A DNA stretch of 64,000 nt from Spirochaetota bacterium (GTDB taxonomy: Bacteria > Spirochaetota > Spirochaetia > Treponematales > Treponemataceae), in the NCBI GenBank assembly GCA_023443865.1, contig JAEZST010000022.1:620001-684000 (forward strand), written 5' to 3'. The notes below the pieces were generated by a model. That model was given only the letters and a program-made list of their open reading frames with translations. It did not search any database and was not told the origin of the DNA. A program made the translations under genes and the position numbers. Below, piece by piece: positions 8,623 through 17,082 of this stretch (its first letter is position 1; every line of letters starts with the position of its first letter).

Positions 8623-10428
8623 ATGACCGAGTCCCATCTCATTCGCAACTTTTGCATCGTGGCGCATATCGACCACGGTAAATCTACCCTGGCCGACCGA
8701 CTGATCGAGAAGGCAAAGGTTATCGACGAACGGTTCTATCACGCGCAGATGACCGACAACATGGACATTGAGCGGGAACGCGGCATTACCATAAAGAGCC
8801 AGGCCGTAACGATTCCGTATACCGCCAACGACGGCACGAAATACCTCCTCAATTTCGTCGACACACCCGGTCACGTCGACTTTACCTACGAGGTTTCCCG
8901 CGCCATCGCTTCCTGCGAGGGCGCCCTCCTGATCGTCGACGCGTCCCAGGGCGTAGAGTCCCAAACCCTCTCAAATATGTATCTCGCCCTCGAGCATAAT
9001 CTCGAGATCCTCCCCGTCATCAACAAGATAGACCTGCCAGCCGCGGACATACCCGCCGCGAAACGGCAGATCGATCATGACTTGGGCCTCGATTCCGACA
9101 TCGCCGTTTGCGTTTCCGCCAAACTCGGCACGGGCATCGACGAGCTCTTCGAGGCGATCGTGGCGCGCATTCCCCCTCCCGTCGGCAAGGTCGACGCGCC
9201 CCTGGAAGCCCTGATCTTCGACTGCCACTACGACGCGTACCGCGGGGTCATCATCCATATTCGCGTTTTTTCCGGACGGGTAAAACCGGGCGATACCATT
9301 CGCTTCATGAATACGGATACCGAGTATAAGGTCGAGGAAACGGGCATTTTTATCCTGAAGCTTATCCCCTCAGCGGAGCTCGCGGCCGGCGACGTGGGCT
9401 ACATTATCGCGGGAATCAAGACCATTCAGGACGTGCGCGTGGGCGATACCATAACCAACGCGGAGCGCCCCTGCGCCAAACCGCTTCCGGGTTTCAAGGA
9501 AGTGAAGCCGGTCGTTTTTTCGTCGATCTATCCGGTGGATACCAACGATTACGAGGAGCTGCGGGACTCCATGGAAAAGCTCAAGCTCAACGACGCGAGC
9601 CTGACTTGGGAGAAGGATTCCTCCATCGCGCTGGGGCACGGTTTCCGCTGCGGCTTTCTGGGCCTCCTCCATCTTGAGGTCGTTCAGGAACGCCTTGAGC
9701 GCGAATTCGACCAGTCGGTCATCTTTACCGCGCCTTCCGTGGAATACCGCATTACGATGAGGACCGGCGAGACGGTCGTCTGCGATAACCCCGCCGAGTA
9801 TCCCGACGAGGGCAAGATCGAGAGCTCCGAAGAGCCGTATATCCGCGCGGCCATAATCACGCCCACCGAATATCTGGGAAACATAATCAGCCTCTGCGTG
9901 GAAAAGCGGGGCGTTCAAACGAATATGCAATACCTGGACCAGAAACGGGTAGAGGTCGTGTACGAGATGCCCCTGGCCGAAGTTCTTTTCGAGTTTTACG
10001 ACCGCCTCAAGAGCGTAAGCCGCGGCTACGCGTCGTTCGATTACGACCTCATCGGCTTTCGGCCCACCGATTTGGTGAAGGTGGATATCCTCATTAACGG
10101 AAAGGCCGTGGACGCCCTCGCCCAGCTCGTGTACAAGGGCAACGCCTACGACAAGGCGCGCCACGTTTGCGAGCAGCTGCGGGAGGAAATAACGAGGCAG
10201 CAGTTCAAGATCGCGATACAGGGCGCCATCGGAAGCCAGATTATCGCGCGGGAGACGGTGAACGCGCTTCGCAAGGACGTTCTCGCCAAGTGCTACGGCG
10301 GCGACATTACCCGGAAGAGAAAGCTTCTGGAAAAGCAAAAAGAGGGCAAGAAACGGATGAAGATGGTGGGCGACGTAGAGTTGCCCCAGTCCGCGTTCCT
10401 CGCGGTCCTTAAGACGAAAGAAAACTAA
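8623..10428 (+). CDS. lepA: LepA, elongation factor 4
   Basis: A 601-residue translational GTPase that back-translocates or remodels stalled ribosomes. The G1 motif AHIDHGKST, G2 RGITIKSQ, G3 DTPGHVDF and G4 NKIDLP are all present. The C-terminal domain ends with the LepA-specific basic segment GGDITRKRKLLEKQKEGKKR. Length matches the family. No ribosome-binding site is visible before the ATG; a -10 box lies six bases upstream. The last 20 bases overlap the convergent DUF115 gene. Confidence 0.97.
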   Translation: MTESHLIRNFCIVAHIDHGKSTLADRLIEKAKVIDERFYHAQMTDNMDIERERGITIKSQAVTIPYTANDGTKYLLNFVDTPGHVDFTYEVSRAIASCEGALLIVDASQGVESQTLSNMYLALEHNLEILPVINKIDLPAADIPAAKRQIDHDLGLDSDIAVCVSAKLGTGIDELFEAIVARIPPPVGKVDAPLEALIFDCHYDAYRGVIIHIRVFSGRVKPGDTIRFMNTDTEYKVEETGIFILKLIPSAELAAGDVGYIIAGIKTIQDVRVGDTITNAERPCAKPLPGFKEVKPVVFSSIYPVDTNDYEELRDSMEKLKLNDASLTWEKDSSIALGHGFRCGFLGLLHLEVVQERLEREFDQSVIFTAPSVEYRITMRTGETVVCDNPAEYPDEGKIESSEEPYIRAAIITPTEYLGNIISLCVEKRGVQTNMQYLDQKRVEVVYEMPLAEVLFEFYDRLKSVSRGYASFDYDLIGFRPTDLVKVDILINGKAVDALAQLVYKGNAYDKARHVCEQLREEITRQQFKIAIQGAIGSQIIARETVNALRKDVLAKCYGGDITRKRKLLEKQKEGKKRMKMVGDVELPQSAFLAVLKTKEN

Positions 10429-12097
10429 GCGCGCGGGCGATCGACTTTTTGAAATAGCCGGTTCCCGCGAGCGTCCTTTCCATAAAGTCGTTTTCCTCGG
10501 CGTAACCCCGTGCCGCGTCCGGGAAATGGAGCCATAGGTAGTCCATCTCCCGCATCGCCTCGCGCAGCGACTCTCTATCCGTATTCTCTCCCCGTAAAAA
10601 GTCGCTAATCATGGTTTCTAGCCTTTCTATTTTTTGGCTTTCCCCGAGAAGGAAGCAGGATAGATCGGCGCCGTTTAATCCGTCTTGGCCGAGGGTTTCG
10701 CGATCGCCGTCTATCTCGCTTTTCCCTACCACCTTCGCGAAGGCTTCAAGGTGACGGCCCAGGACGCCCGGATCGCCCGGGATAAACCCCGTATCAAGGC
10801 CCGTTTGTCCCAAATCGACGCAGGGGCCTCGGCGCGTAGCGGCGATTCGGGCCGCGAGGGCGCGCGCCTGGGCCGCGTAATCCTCCAAAAGCGGCGTCGT
10901 GACGACGGGACCGGTCCTGCCGGAGACCGTTACCGCGTTTCCCGTTCCGGGCAGGCCCTGAAGGGGAAGCGGCCTCATTCTGTTCGCCCTATCCAGGGCT
11001 TCGAGGGCGGCGGGCGCGGAGCGGTTGTGCGTAAAGCCCCGTTCCCACGAAAAATCGAGTCCGGAAAAAAAGATCGGGGCTTCGCCCGTTCCGATCTGTG
11101 AGAGAAGGTATAAGGCCGTGAGGCCGACGGAACCGAGGGGCGGGACGGCGACGGGACCCGAGCCGCTCGCGTGCAGTCTTCGCAAAAGCGCGTTTGTCGT
11201 GTATTCGGAAACGAAAAACGAAATTGGCCCGCCGGTGCGGAGAACGCTCGCGGTTCGGGCGGTCAGGTCGGCCCATACCGGAATGCCGCCGCGGGACAAG
11301 CCATGGAACGCGGGGTCTATCCAATACTGCGATTCAACGAGGATGAGCGCATCCGGCCTGATGCCCGAATCGGCCAATAAGCGCGCGGCTGTGTCCACCG
11401 CGGCCACGAAGAGCCTCTCCCGATGCTGCAGTAGGGCCGGTAGTGCCGCCTCGAGGGAGGGACCTGCCCCGGCAAGGTAAATTGCCTTGTTTGCGGGAAT
11501 TGAGAAGGGTATGGCGGCTTTCGCCAGGCCGAGATTGGTGAGAATGTTCCGCGCGTAATTCCTGCCCAGGCGCATGAGGGTGAATCGGTTTTTCCACCAT
11601 CTGGATACGTATTCGTCCAGGGCCGAAAGGGTATCGCCGTAGAATTCACTGAAGAGCGCCGCGCCTCCCGAAAGGTCCAATCGCGCAACCCGGCGATACG
11701 GGGCGTTCGGCAGGGTATCGAAGAGTTCAAGGACGCGAAACGCCGCCGTCGTTCTCACGTACCGAAAGCGCGGGTCCTTTCGAACGTCATCCGGAATATG
11801 GCGTAGCGAAAAGGCCATAAGACGTTCATCGGCCTCTACCGCCAAGACGGCGCAACGTTCGGGAAGCCTTTGCAGCAATTCCTGCAAGCCGTAGCCGAGG
11901 AGGGGAGACGGGCAAAATACGAGGGTTTCGCTCTTGATAACGAGGGTTGACGCCGCGCGAACCGGGTTTTTCATCGGTTCGCGCCGCGAATAGAGCCAAC
12001 GGTCGAGATATTGCACCGTCAGCCCCTGTCCCGTATCGACGGGAACCGGCTGACGGGAATCGGTGTCTCCGGTTCCCGCCATCCTTCCGTCAGTCAC
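10409..12097 (-). CDS. DUF115 (MptE-like / motility accessory factor) protein
   Basis: A 562-residue protein of the DUF115 family. Relatives include Maf/motility-associated glycosyltransferases and archaeal 6-hydroxymethylpterin pyrophosphokinase MptE. Seen here are a Rossmann-like start with LYSRREP, the diagnostic YLAGAGPSLE motif, and FFSGLDFSWERGFTH in the second half. In spirochaetes the role is not settled; a glycosyltransferase acting on flagellar or surface substrates is one possibility. The GTG at 12097 lies two bases after the stop of the chaperone gene, so the two form an operon. Later starts would cut into the conserved N terminus. It overlaps the 3' end of lepA by 20 bases. Confidence 0.75.
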   Translation of the reverse strand: MTDGRMAGTGDTDSRQPVPVDTGQGLTVQYLDRWLYSRREPMKNPVRAASTLVIKSETLVFCPSPLLGYGLQELLQRLPERCAVLAVEADERLMAFSLRHIPDDVRKDPRFRYVRTTAAFRVLELFDTLPNAPYRRVARLDLSGGAALFSEFYGDTLSALDEYVSRWWKNRFTLMRLGRNYARNILTNLGLAKAAIPFSIPANKAIYLAGAGPSLEAALPALLQHRERLFVAAVDTAARLLADSGIRPDALILVESQYWIDPAFHGLSRGGIPVWADLTARTASVLRTGGPISFFVSEYTTNALLRRLHASGSGPVAVPPLGSVGLTALYLLSQIGTGEAPIFFSGLDFSWERGFTHNRSAPAALEALDRANRMRPLPLQGLPGTGNAVTVSGRTGPVVTTPLLEDYAAQARALAARIAATRRGPCVDLGQTGLDTGFIPGDPGVLGRHLEAFAKVVGKSEIDGDRETLGQDGLNGADLSCFLLGESQKIERLETMISDFLRGENTDRESLREAMREMDYLWLHFPDAARGYAEENDFMERTLAGTGYFKKSIARALSFLSS

Positions 12098-12099
12098 GG

Positions 12100-13569
12100 T
12101 CAGTTAAGGAAGTATTTGAGGTAGGTCGCGAGAAAGCTATTCTCGAGCTTGTCGCTCTTGAGGAAACCGGAGGTCAGCGAGGCCTGCGCCCAGGAGCGGG
12201 AGAAGTAATCGTAGAACTGGGGAATCATGCCGCTGAACTGGGAATCGATCGCCTGTTCTTCGGCAAGCTGGAGAACCACGACATTGGACCCGAGCAATAC
12301 GGGATCGGAAACCTTGTTCGCGGCGAGCGAAAAGGCGGTCTTGAAGAAGGTTTCGTTGGTCGGGGCGCCCGATAGCTCGGGATAGGCTTCGGTCGGTACG
12401 GGGGTAAGGATATTCACGTCGCCGTAGTTGATGCCGAACGGCGTAGTCGTTTTCTTCTCCACGCCAAAAGCCTTGCATGCCGCGTCGAGCCCTTCCGCGT
12501 TGGCCTTGGCCGCGAAATCCTTGGCCTTGGACACGAAGTAGTCTTCCACGCGCCCTCGCTCGTTTTCGTTGATATAGGAAGCGGCCGCGGAGATAACGGC
12601 GGGATCGGAAAAATCGGCCGCCTTCGCCTCGGAATTGCATTTCACGATCGCCCAGTTTTTATCGGCTTTCACGATTCCGCTTACCGATCCGGGGGCAAGG
12701 GTAAGAACGGTGTCCAAATCCTTCGCGTCGGCGAATGCCTTGTTCAGGTCAACGCGGAACGCTTTCGTAAGCTTGCCGGCGGCGTCGGTGCCCACGCGGG
12801 TGGAATACGTGGTTACCGCGTCGTCGAACGATATCTCGTCCTTCGCGAGAGAGGCGGCCACTTTCTTGGCGGCGGCCTCCGTTTCTACGGTAATCACGGA
12901 AAGGTCATGCTTGGTGAAGAGGTCGGCATGTTCCTTGCCCCAGGCGACGGTCTCCGTTTCGGGATAGGTCGAGGTGGAAAAGGCCGCGTAATTGAAGGTT
13001 CTTTCGGGACCGGCCATTTTCTTGATAAGCTCGGTTTCACCGGTAGCCGTCTTAAGCCCGTAATTGCCGTTTGAATCCCCGAACACGTCGTCGATGAAAC
13101 GTTGCGCGGTAAGGTCTTCGGTCATGGTTGTGCGACGGGAAGCACGGGTGCTTTCGGCGGTTTCGCTGTATATTTTGCTCGAATAGCGACCGTTCGCGTC
13201 CTGATAATAGGGTACGAGGGCCTTATCGACGCTTGACTGGGGAATTTTATAGCCCGCGTCCTTTAGCTCGCCCAACATAGCCAGGCGAACGACGGCGGAG
13301 TTGAAGGCGGACTGCATTACCGAGTAATAGGTATACTGATTGATTTCCTGTCCCTGACTATTCATCTGGTCGGAAATGACCTGAACCTGACGGATGAAGT
13401 AACTGTCCTGCACGTACTCGATCGGGGCGCCGTTCCATTTTCCGAAGGTAATCGTGTTTTGTTTGGCGCCTGAACCGCCCGCAGTGGGGATAGCGACGAA
13501 GGTTACGACGGACAGGAGGAGGATAAACACCGCTCCACCGTACAGCATATTTCTTTTTAACGTTGACAT
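12100..13569 (-). CDS. Membrane-anchored SurA/PpiD-like folding factor
   Basis: A 489-residue protein with an N-terminal basic segment and one transmembrane helix (about 9-28), then a large periplasmic part. Residues about 45-190 resemble the SurA/PpiD N-terminal chaperone domain (Gln/Tyr-rich helices, then a FIDDVFGD segment). Residues about 210-330 look like a parvulin-type domain, and the C terminus is helical again. It is likely an outer-membrane protein folding factor. I cannot confirm PPIase activity because the catalytic residues of parvulins are not obvious. AAGGAAG precedes the ATG. It is first in an operon with the DUF115 gene. Confidence 0.7.
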   Translation of the reverse strand: MSTLKRNMLYGGAVFILLLSVVTFVAIPTAGGSGAKQNTITFGKWNGAPIEYVQDSYFIRQVQVISDQMNSQGQEINQYTYYSVMQSAFNSAVVRLAMLGELKDAGYKIPQSSVDKALVPYYQDANGRYSSKIYSETAESTRASRRTTMTEDLTAQRFIDDVFGDSNGNYGLKTATGETELIKKMAGPERTFNYAAFSTSTYPETETVAWGKEHADLFTKHDLSVITVETEAAAKKVAASLAKDEISFDDAVTTYSTRVGTDAAGKLTKAFRVDLNKAFADAKDLDTVLTLAPGSVSGIVKADKNWAIVKCNSEAKAADFSDPAVISAAASYINENERGRVEDYFVSKAKDFAAKANAEGLDAACKAFGVEKKTTTPFGINYGDVNILTPVPTEAYPELSGAPTNETFFKTAFSLAANKVSDPVLLGSNVVVLQLAEEQAIDSQFSGMIPQFYDYFSRSWAQASLTSGFLKSDKLENSFLATYLKYFLN

Positions 13570-13609
13570 AGAACTTCCTTATCCGGTGTCTAATCTTATA
13601 GTAGGAAAC

Positions 13610-13638
13610 AGGATATCATGGCGGTATACCTCTGTCAA
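13610..13638 (-). promoter_or_regulatory. Promoter for the folding-factor/DUF115 operon
   Basis: On the minus strand TTGACA (13638-13633), 17 bases, TATCCT (13615-13610). It is back to back with the tRNA-Asp promoter. Confidence 0.65.
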
Positions 13639-13681
13639 CGCAAGGCTACCCGCGATTTCGCAAGATTTGGGTAAAACCGTA

Positions 13682-13710
13682 TTGACACTTTTAAGGCGTT
13701 CAGATATATT
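13682..13710 (+). promoter_or_regulatory. Strong promoter for tRNA-Asp
   Basis: TTGACA, 17 bases, TATATT; the -10 ends 12 bases before the mature tRNA. The segment 13673-13692 is identical to the one at 61124-61143 before a tRNA-Leu gene. Confidence 0.8.
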
Positions 13711-13722
13711 CATCCTCGTCAC

Positions 13723-13796
13723 GGGGGCGTAGCGAAGCTGGTTATCGCGCCGGCCTGTCAAGCCGGAGATCGCGGGTTCAAGCCCCGTCGCTCCCG
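13723..13796 (+). tRNA. tRNA-Asp (GUC)
   Basis: A 74-nt cloverleaf. Acceptor GGGGGCG pairs with CGCTCCC (one G-U) with discriminator G. Anticodon arm CCGGC/GCCGG encloses CTGTCAA, anticodon GTC. CCA is not encoded. Confidence 0.95.
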
Positions 13797-13801
13797 CTCA
13801 A

Positions 13802-13832
13802 AAGCCCGCCTGTTTTCAGGCGGGCTTTTTTG
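13802..13832 (+). terminator. Terminator after tRNA-Asp
   Basis: Stem AAAGCCCGCCTG / CAGGCGGGCTTT with a TTTT loop and a trailing T run. Confidence 0.9.
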
Positions 13833-13914
13833 CTTCTGTGCCGCAGCAGGATCCGACTAAGCGGCGTAATAAAACGGGATCCTGTTTACATATAGCCGGC
13901 GAAAGCCGGCATTA

Positions 13915-13986
13915 CGGGCAGTAGCGCAGGGGTAGCGCGCTTGGTTCGGGACCAAGAAGCCGGGGGTTCAATTCCCCCCTGCCCGA
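13915..13986 (+). tRNA. tRNA-Pro (CGG)
   Basis: A 72-nt cloverleaf starting CGGGCAG and ending CTGCCCG plus A; C1-G72 is typical of tRNA-Pro. Anticodon arm CTTGG/CCAAG encloses TTCGGGA, anticodon CGG. A GCCGGC-GAAA-GCCGGC hairpin lies just upstream (13895-13910), and an 8-bp inverted repeat CAGGATCC / GGATCCTG flanks 13848-13884. Its 3' end is duplicated 206 bases downstream. Confidence 0.94.
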
Positions 13987-14107
13987 CTTAAAAGACCGAT
14001 CGGCAAAGCCGGTCGGTCTTTTTTTTATTTGGGGCAGGGGGGAATTCACAGCGAAGCTTCGAGGGATTGAACCGAATGTCCCGCCGACCAACGGGAGGAA
14101 GAGCGCC
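13969..14107 (+). repeat. Direct repeat, copy 1 (tRNA-Pro 3' end, terminator, tail)
   Basis: Bases 13969-14043 recur at 14175-14249 (offset 206). They carry the tRNA T-arm and acceptor 3' strand and the complete terminator. After a 22-base insertion found only in this copy, identity resumes from 14067 (TTGAACCG...) to 14107. Within the copy, AATTCCCCCCTGCCC and GGGCAGGGGGGAATT form a 15-bp inverted repeat around the terminator. Confidence 0.85.
13991..14029 (+). terminator. Terminator after tRNA-Pro
   Basis: Stem AAAGACCGATCGGC / GCCGGTCGGTCTTT with an AAA loop and eight T residues. An identical second copy lies at about 14197-14235. Confidence 0.9.
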
Positions 14108-14174
14108 CACGGAGGGGCGCGTAAGGGACATGAGGCGGCCTGTAGCGTAGCGGCAGGAGGCCGCAAGCAAAAGG
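14108..14174. other. Structured spacer between the two repeat copies
   Basis: No gene seen. The spacer contains GGGACAT, pairing with ATGTCCC inside copy 1, and GCGGCCT / AGGCCGC arms around a short loop. It looks like palindromic intergenic DNA rather than coding sequence. Confidence 0.5.
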
Positions 14175-14291
14175 CAATTCCCCCCTGCCCGACTTAAAAG
14201 ACCGATCGGCAAAGCCGGTCGGTCTTTTTTTTATTTGGGGCAGGGGGGATTTGAACCGAATGTCCCGCCGACCAACGGGAGGAAGAGCGCC
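14175..14291 (+). repeat. Direct repeat, copy 2 (orphan tRNA 3' end and terminator)
   Basis: Starts with CAATTCCCCCCTGCCCGA as in the tRNA-Pro gene but has no 5' tRNA half, so it cannot fold as a tRNA. It contains the same terminator, then GGGGCAGGGGGGATTTGAACC. The minus strand of that stretch reads like a tRNA T-loop and acceptor end. It lacks the 22-base insertion of copy 1. The stretch 14292-14374 up to the next stop codon holds no recognisable feature. Confidence 0.8.
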
Positions 14292-14374
14292 GACCGGGAA
14301 GGATGACCCGAAGGAGGCGCGCGGCCCCTGGTCGCCTCGAGAGGCGAGGAAAGCGATATCCCCGGTAGATTCTC

Positions 14375-15484
14375 CTAGCGGAGGGCGCGTTTCCGTTCAA
14401 GCATTCTGCCGTCGGCCAGCTCAATGAGCCGTTTCATGGTCCCGCCGTCTTGTGGGTATATTGCCATCCCCGTCGTTAAGCCTACCGTTACGGATCGTTC
14501 GCCGATATTTATCGGTTTCGAAACGCTTTCGGCGATTCGCCTTGAAAGGCTTTCGGCGTTTACGTGATGCTCCGCGCCGGTTTCGTCTATGGGGAGCGCC
14601 ACGAGAAACTCGTCGCCGCCGACGCGGGCAACCAGGTCTTTCTCCCGTATGGCGTCTTTGAGCCGCTCCGCCACCGTTTTCAGGACCGCGTCTCCCGCGT
14701 CATGGCCCCACATATCGTTAATGGGCTTAAAGCGATCCAAATCGATATAAAGCACCGCGAGCGACGTACCAGCGCGGTCGGCTGCCGCGAGGTTTCGCCC
14801 GAACCAGGGTTCCAGCGCGCGCCTATTCGCGATGCCCGTCAGGTTATCGCTCATGGACTGCCGTTCGCTTTCCTGGAAATCACGGAAGAGATCCCGTTGT
14901 TTTTTTAGGAGCCGGGAAATGGTACCCGGGAGGAAAAGCGTAAGCGCGCCGGCAAGGATGATATAAACCGTTCGGTAGCATTGTCCGGGAATATCCGCGC
15001 TGACTATCCTCGCCGCCACCGCGGGATCGAAACGGGGAAAGGCGTACGCGAAAAGCAGGTTCATGGATATGACCGAAAGCGCGGTCGCGTATACGATGAG
15101 GCGACGGTCGAGCCTGAGCGAGGCCAAAAAGATCACCGGCGCGTACAGCAAGAGAGTCGCCGTCGTTGCCGGCGTGAAGGGCGATGTAAAGAGCGTATCA
15201 ACCAGGTTATAAACGAGTATTCCGGTAACGTCGATGGTCACCGAAATATAACGGACCCAGGGATAGGTGCGGCGCTGCCGGATCATCGGCCAAAGGATGA
15301 GGTTGTACACAATGGGGACCATCGCGATCCCCAGGCCGAATAGGCCCGCGAGGTGACCCTGGTAGAAGTACACGACGGAGGCCAGGATCGAAACGATCAA
15401 ATAGAGCGCCCACCTGAAATTCCAGGCGATGCGTTCCCCGCGAATGCTTTCGTCGTTGAGCAAGGATTGGTATACGTCCATCAT
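14375..15484 (-). CDS. Membrane GGDEF diguanylate cyclase
   Basis: A 369-residue enzyme predicted to make c-di-GMP from two GTP. Residues about 20-190 form six hydrophobic segments with short loops. The GGDEF domain fills about 210-369, with the active site GGDEF at 289-293. RxxD (REKD, 280-283) lies five residues upstream, the product-inhibition site, so feedback control is expected. It is the last gene of a minus-strand operon with the kinase and HD-GYP regulator (41-base gap). Synthesis and breakdown of c-di-GMP are therefore encoded together. The start could also be the next ATG (15481). Confidence 0.92.
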   Translation of the reverse strand: MMDVYQSLLNDESIRGERIAWNFRWALYLIVSILASVVYFYQGHLAGLFGLGIAMVPIVYNLILWPMIRQRRTYPWVRYISVTIDVTGILVYNLVDTLFTSPFTPATTATLLLYAPVIFLASLRLDRRLIVYATALSVISMNLLFAYAFPRFDPAVAARIVSADIPGQCYRTVYIILAGALTLFLPGTISRLLKKQRDLFRDFQESERQSMSDNLTGIANRRALEPWFGRNLAAADRAGTSLAVLYIDLDRFKPINDMWGHDAGDAVLKTVAERLKDAIREKDLVARVGGDEFLVALPIDETGAEHHVNAESLSRRIAESVSKPINIGERSVTVGLTTGMAIYPQDGGTMKRLIELADGRMLERKRALR

Positions 15485-15525
15485 TTACTCGATCCCCTAT
15501 TACCTTTTTGGGGCGCGTTCCCGCG

Positions 15526-17082
15526 CTAATCGGGATGGCGGTTCATGATCTCGACGATCTCGTCGATCGAGGCGATGAATATGTCGGTGAGTTCGGGATC
15601 GAATTGCCTGCCCCGTTCCGATCGAAAGTGCCCTATGACCTTTTCAAGCGGCCAGGCCTTTTTGTACACCCGGTCGCAGCCTAAGGCGTCGAAAACGTCC
15701 GCGATGGCGACGATCCTGCCGAACACGCTTATCTCGGCGCCCTTTTTTCCGAACGGATACCCCGATCCGTCGTACCGTTCCTGGTGCTCGAGCGCGATGA
15801 GCGCGGCGACGGACATGATCTGGCCGCTGGCGTTCTTGAGCATGTCGTAACCCGCTTTCGCGTGGGTCTTAATGGTTTCGTACTCCGGCGCGGTAAGCTC
15901 TCCCGGCTTATTGAGAATGGCGTCGGGTATCGCGAGCTTGCCCACGTCGTGCATCGGGGAGGCCATGTACACGAGTTCCGCCTCCGCTGCGGAGAGCCCC
16001 GTTTTGAGGGCGAGGAGCCGGGAATACTCGGCCACCCGCTTTACGTGGTGCCCCATTTCCATGGACCGCGCCTCGGCTATTTCGCCCAGGGTATAAATGA
16101 TTTCCTTTTGGGTATTCTCCATCTCCTCATTGAGGTAGATATTGTCCAGGGCTACCGATATGTTCGTGCAAAAGATCCCGATAAGGTTCTTGTCCCATTC
16201 GTTGAATTCTTCGCAGCTTTCTATGTATATGATGTTTTCCGCGCCGTTGGCGCTCATGAAATAGGCCACGAAACGGTTTTCCCGGTAGACGCCGCGTTTC
16301 TCCCGCAGCGCCAGGTCTATGACCGAAAGCGCTTCGGGAGGCAGCACGGATTCAATGCTCTTCGCCGTTTCCCCGGAGTATTCCCCTATCCCCGCCTCGA
16401 TTACAAACCCGTTTTCCTTCTTTCGCGCCGACACCCCCGAGGTTCTGCAGTACAGCGCGTTCTTGCCAAGGTGCATAAGGGCCGTTATCTGGGTCAGAAC
16501 GCCCGCGATGAACTCATGGAACGATTTTGGCCTAAAGAGCGTCGCCGACGATTCCACGATCCGCTCGAGTCCCTCGCGGTTGCATTCGAGGGTCGCCAAA
16601 TGGTCGTAGGAACGCAGGGAAGAGACCATCGTGACGAAAAGCTTATCGGCGGTGAGCTCGGTTTTCAGCTTGTAATCGTTTATATCGTAGTCGATGATGA
16701 CTCTCTTTTCGGGAGCCTGCCCCGGTTGGCCCGTTCTCAGGACGATTCGGGTCATCCTGTTTTTCATCTCTTCCCGGATAAACTTGACTATTCTCAGGCC
16801 CGAGTCTTCCCGGGTCATGACCACGTCGAGCAGGACGAGCGCGATATCGCCGTTGTTCCGTATCGCCTCATAGGCCTCGGCCTCGTCGTAGGCGCTGATG
16901 AGATCGAGCCCCTTGCCCGCATGGGAGAAATTTCCGAGAACCATTTTGGTCACGGCATGAACCGATTGATCGTCGTCGACGATAAGTACCTTCCAGCGCT
17001 CGACAGGCGTTTCCTTGGATCGAGGGGTCTCTTTGGAAAAGACGATGGCGTCTTCCCGATCGCCCTTGTTTTCGTTCGTCAC
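15526..17082 (-). CDS. Response regulator with DUF3369 and HD-GYP phosphodiesterase domain
   Basis: A 518-residue protein. The receiver domain (about 30-155) has the DDD cluster at 36-38 and the phospho-acceptor Asp86 in VLLDVVM. Residues about 175-320 match the DUF3369 sensor-like domain found between receivers and HD-GYP domains. The HD-GYP domain (about 325-510) has His-Asp at 378-379 (MHDVGK), HQERYDGSGYP and GYP at 441-443, so c-di-GMP hydrolysis is expected. The ATG overlaps the stop of the upstream kinase gene (ATGA), making the kinase the likely phosphodonor. Confidence 0.9.
   Translation of the reverse strand: MTNENKGDREDAIVFSKETPRSKETPVERWKVLIVDDDQSVHAVTKMVLGNFSHAGKGLDLISAYDEAEAYEAIRNNGDIALVLLDVVMTREDSGLRIVKFIREEMKNRMTRIVLRTGQPGQAPEKRVIIDYDINDYKLKTELTADKLFVTMVSSLRSYDHLATLECNREGLERIVESSATLFRPKSFHEFIAGVLTQITALMHLGKNALYCRTSGVSARKKENGFVIEAGIGEYSGETAKSIESVLPPEALSVIDLALREKRGVYRENRFVAYFMSANGAENIIYIESCEEFNEWDKNLIGIFCTNISVALDNIYLNEEMENTQKEIIYTLGEIAEARSMEMGHHVKRVAEYSRLLALKTGLSAAEAELVYMASPMHDVGKLAIPDAILNKPGELTAPEYETIKTHAKAGYDMLKNASGQIMSVAALIALEHQERYDGSGYPFGKKGAEISVFGRIVAIADVFDALGCDRVYKKAWPLEKVIGHFRSERGRQFDPELTDIFIASIDEIVEIMNRHPD

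Noticed and set aside
9370..10338. A 322-codon minus-strand frame inside lepA
   Set aside because: Shadow of a universally conserved gene; no independent evidence.
14236..14270. A minus-strand tRNA gene suggested by GGTTCAAATCCCCCCTGCCCC
   Set aside because: Only the T-loop/acceptor-like end is present; there is no matching 5' acceptor strand, D arm or anticodon arm.
13912..14424. Three minus-strand frames over the tRNA-Pro/repeat region, two of which share their last residues
   Set aside because: They run antisense through a tRNA, two terminators and repeat DNA. The shared ends simply reflect the duplicated DNA, although this similarity helped reveal the repeat.
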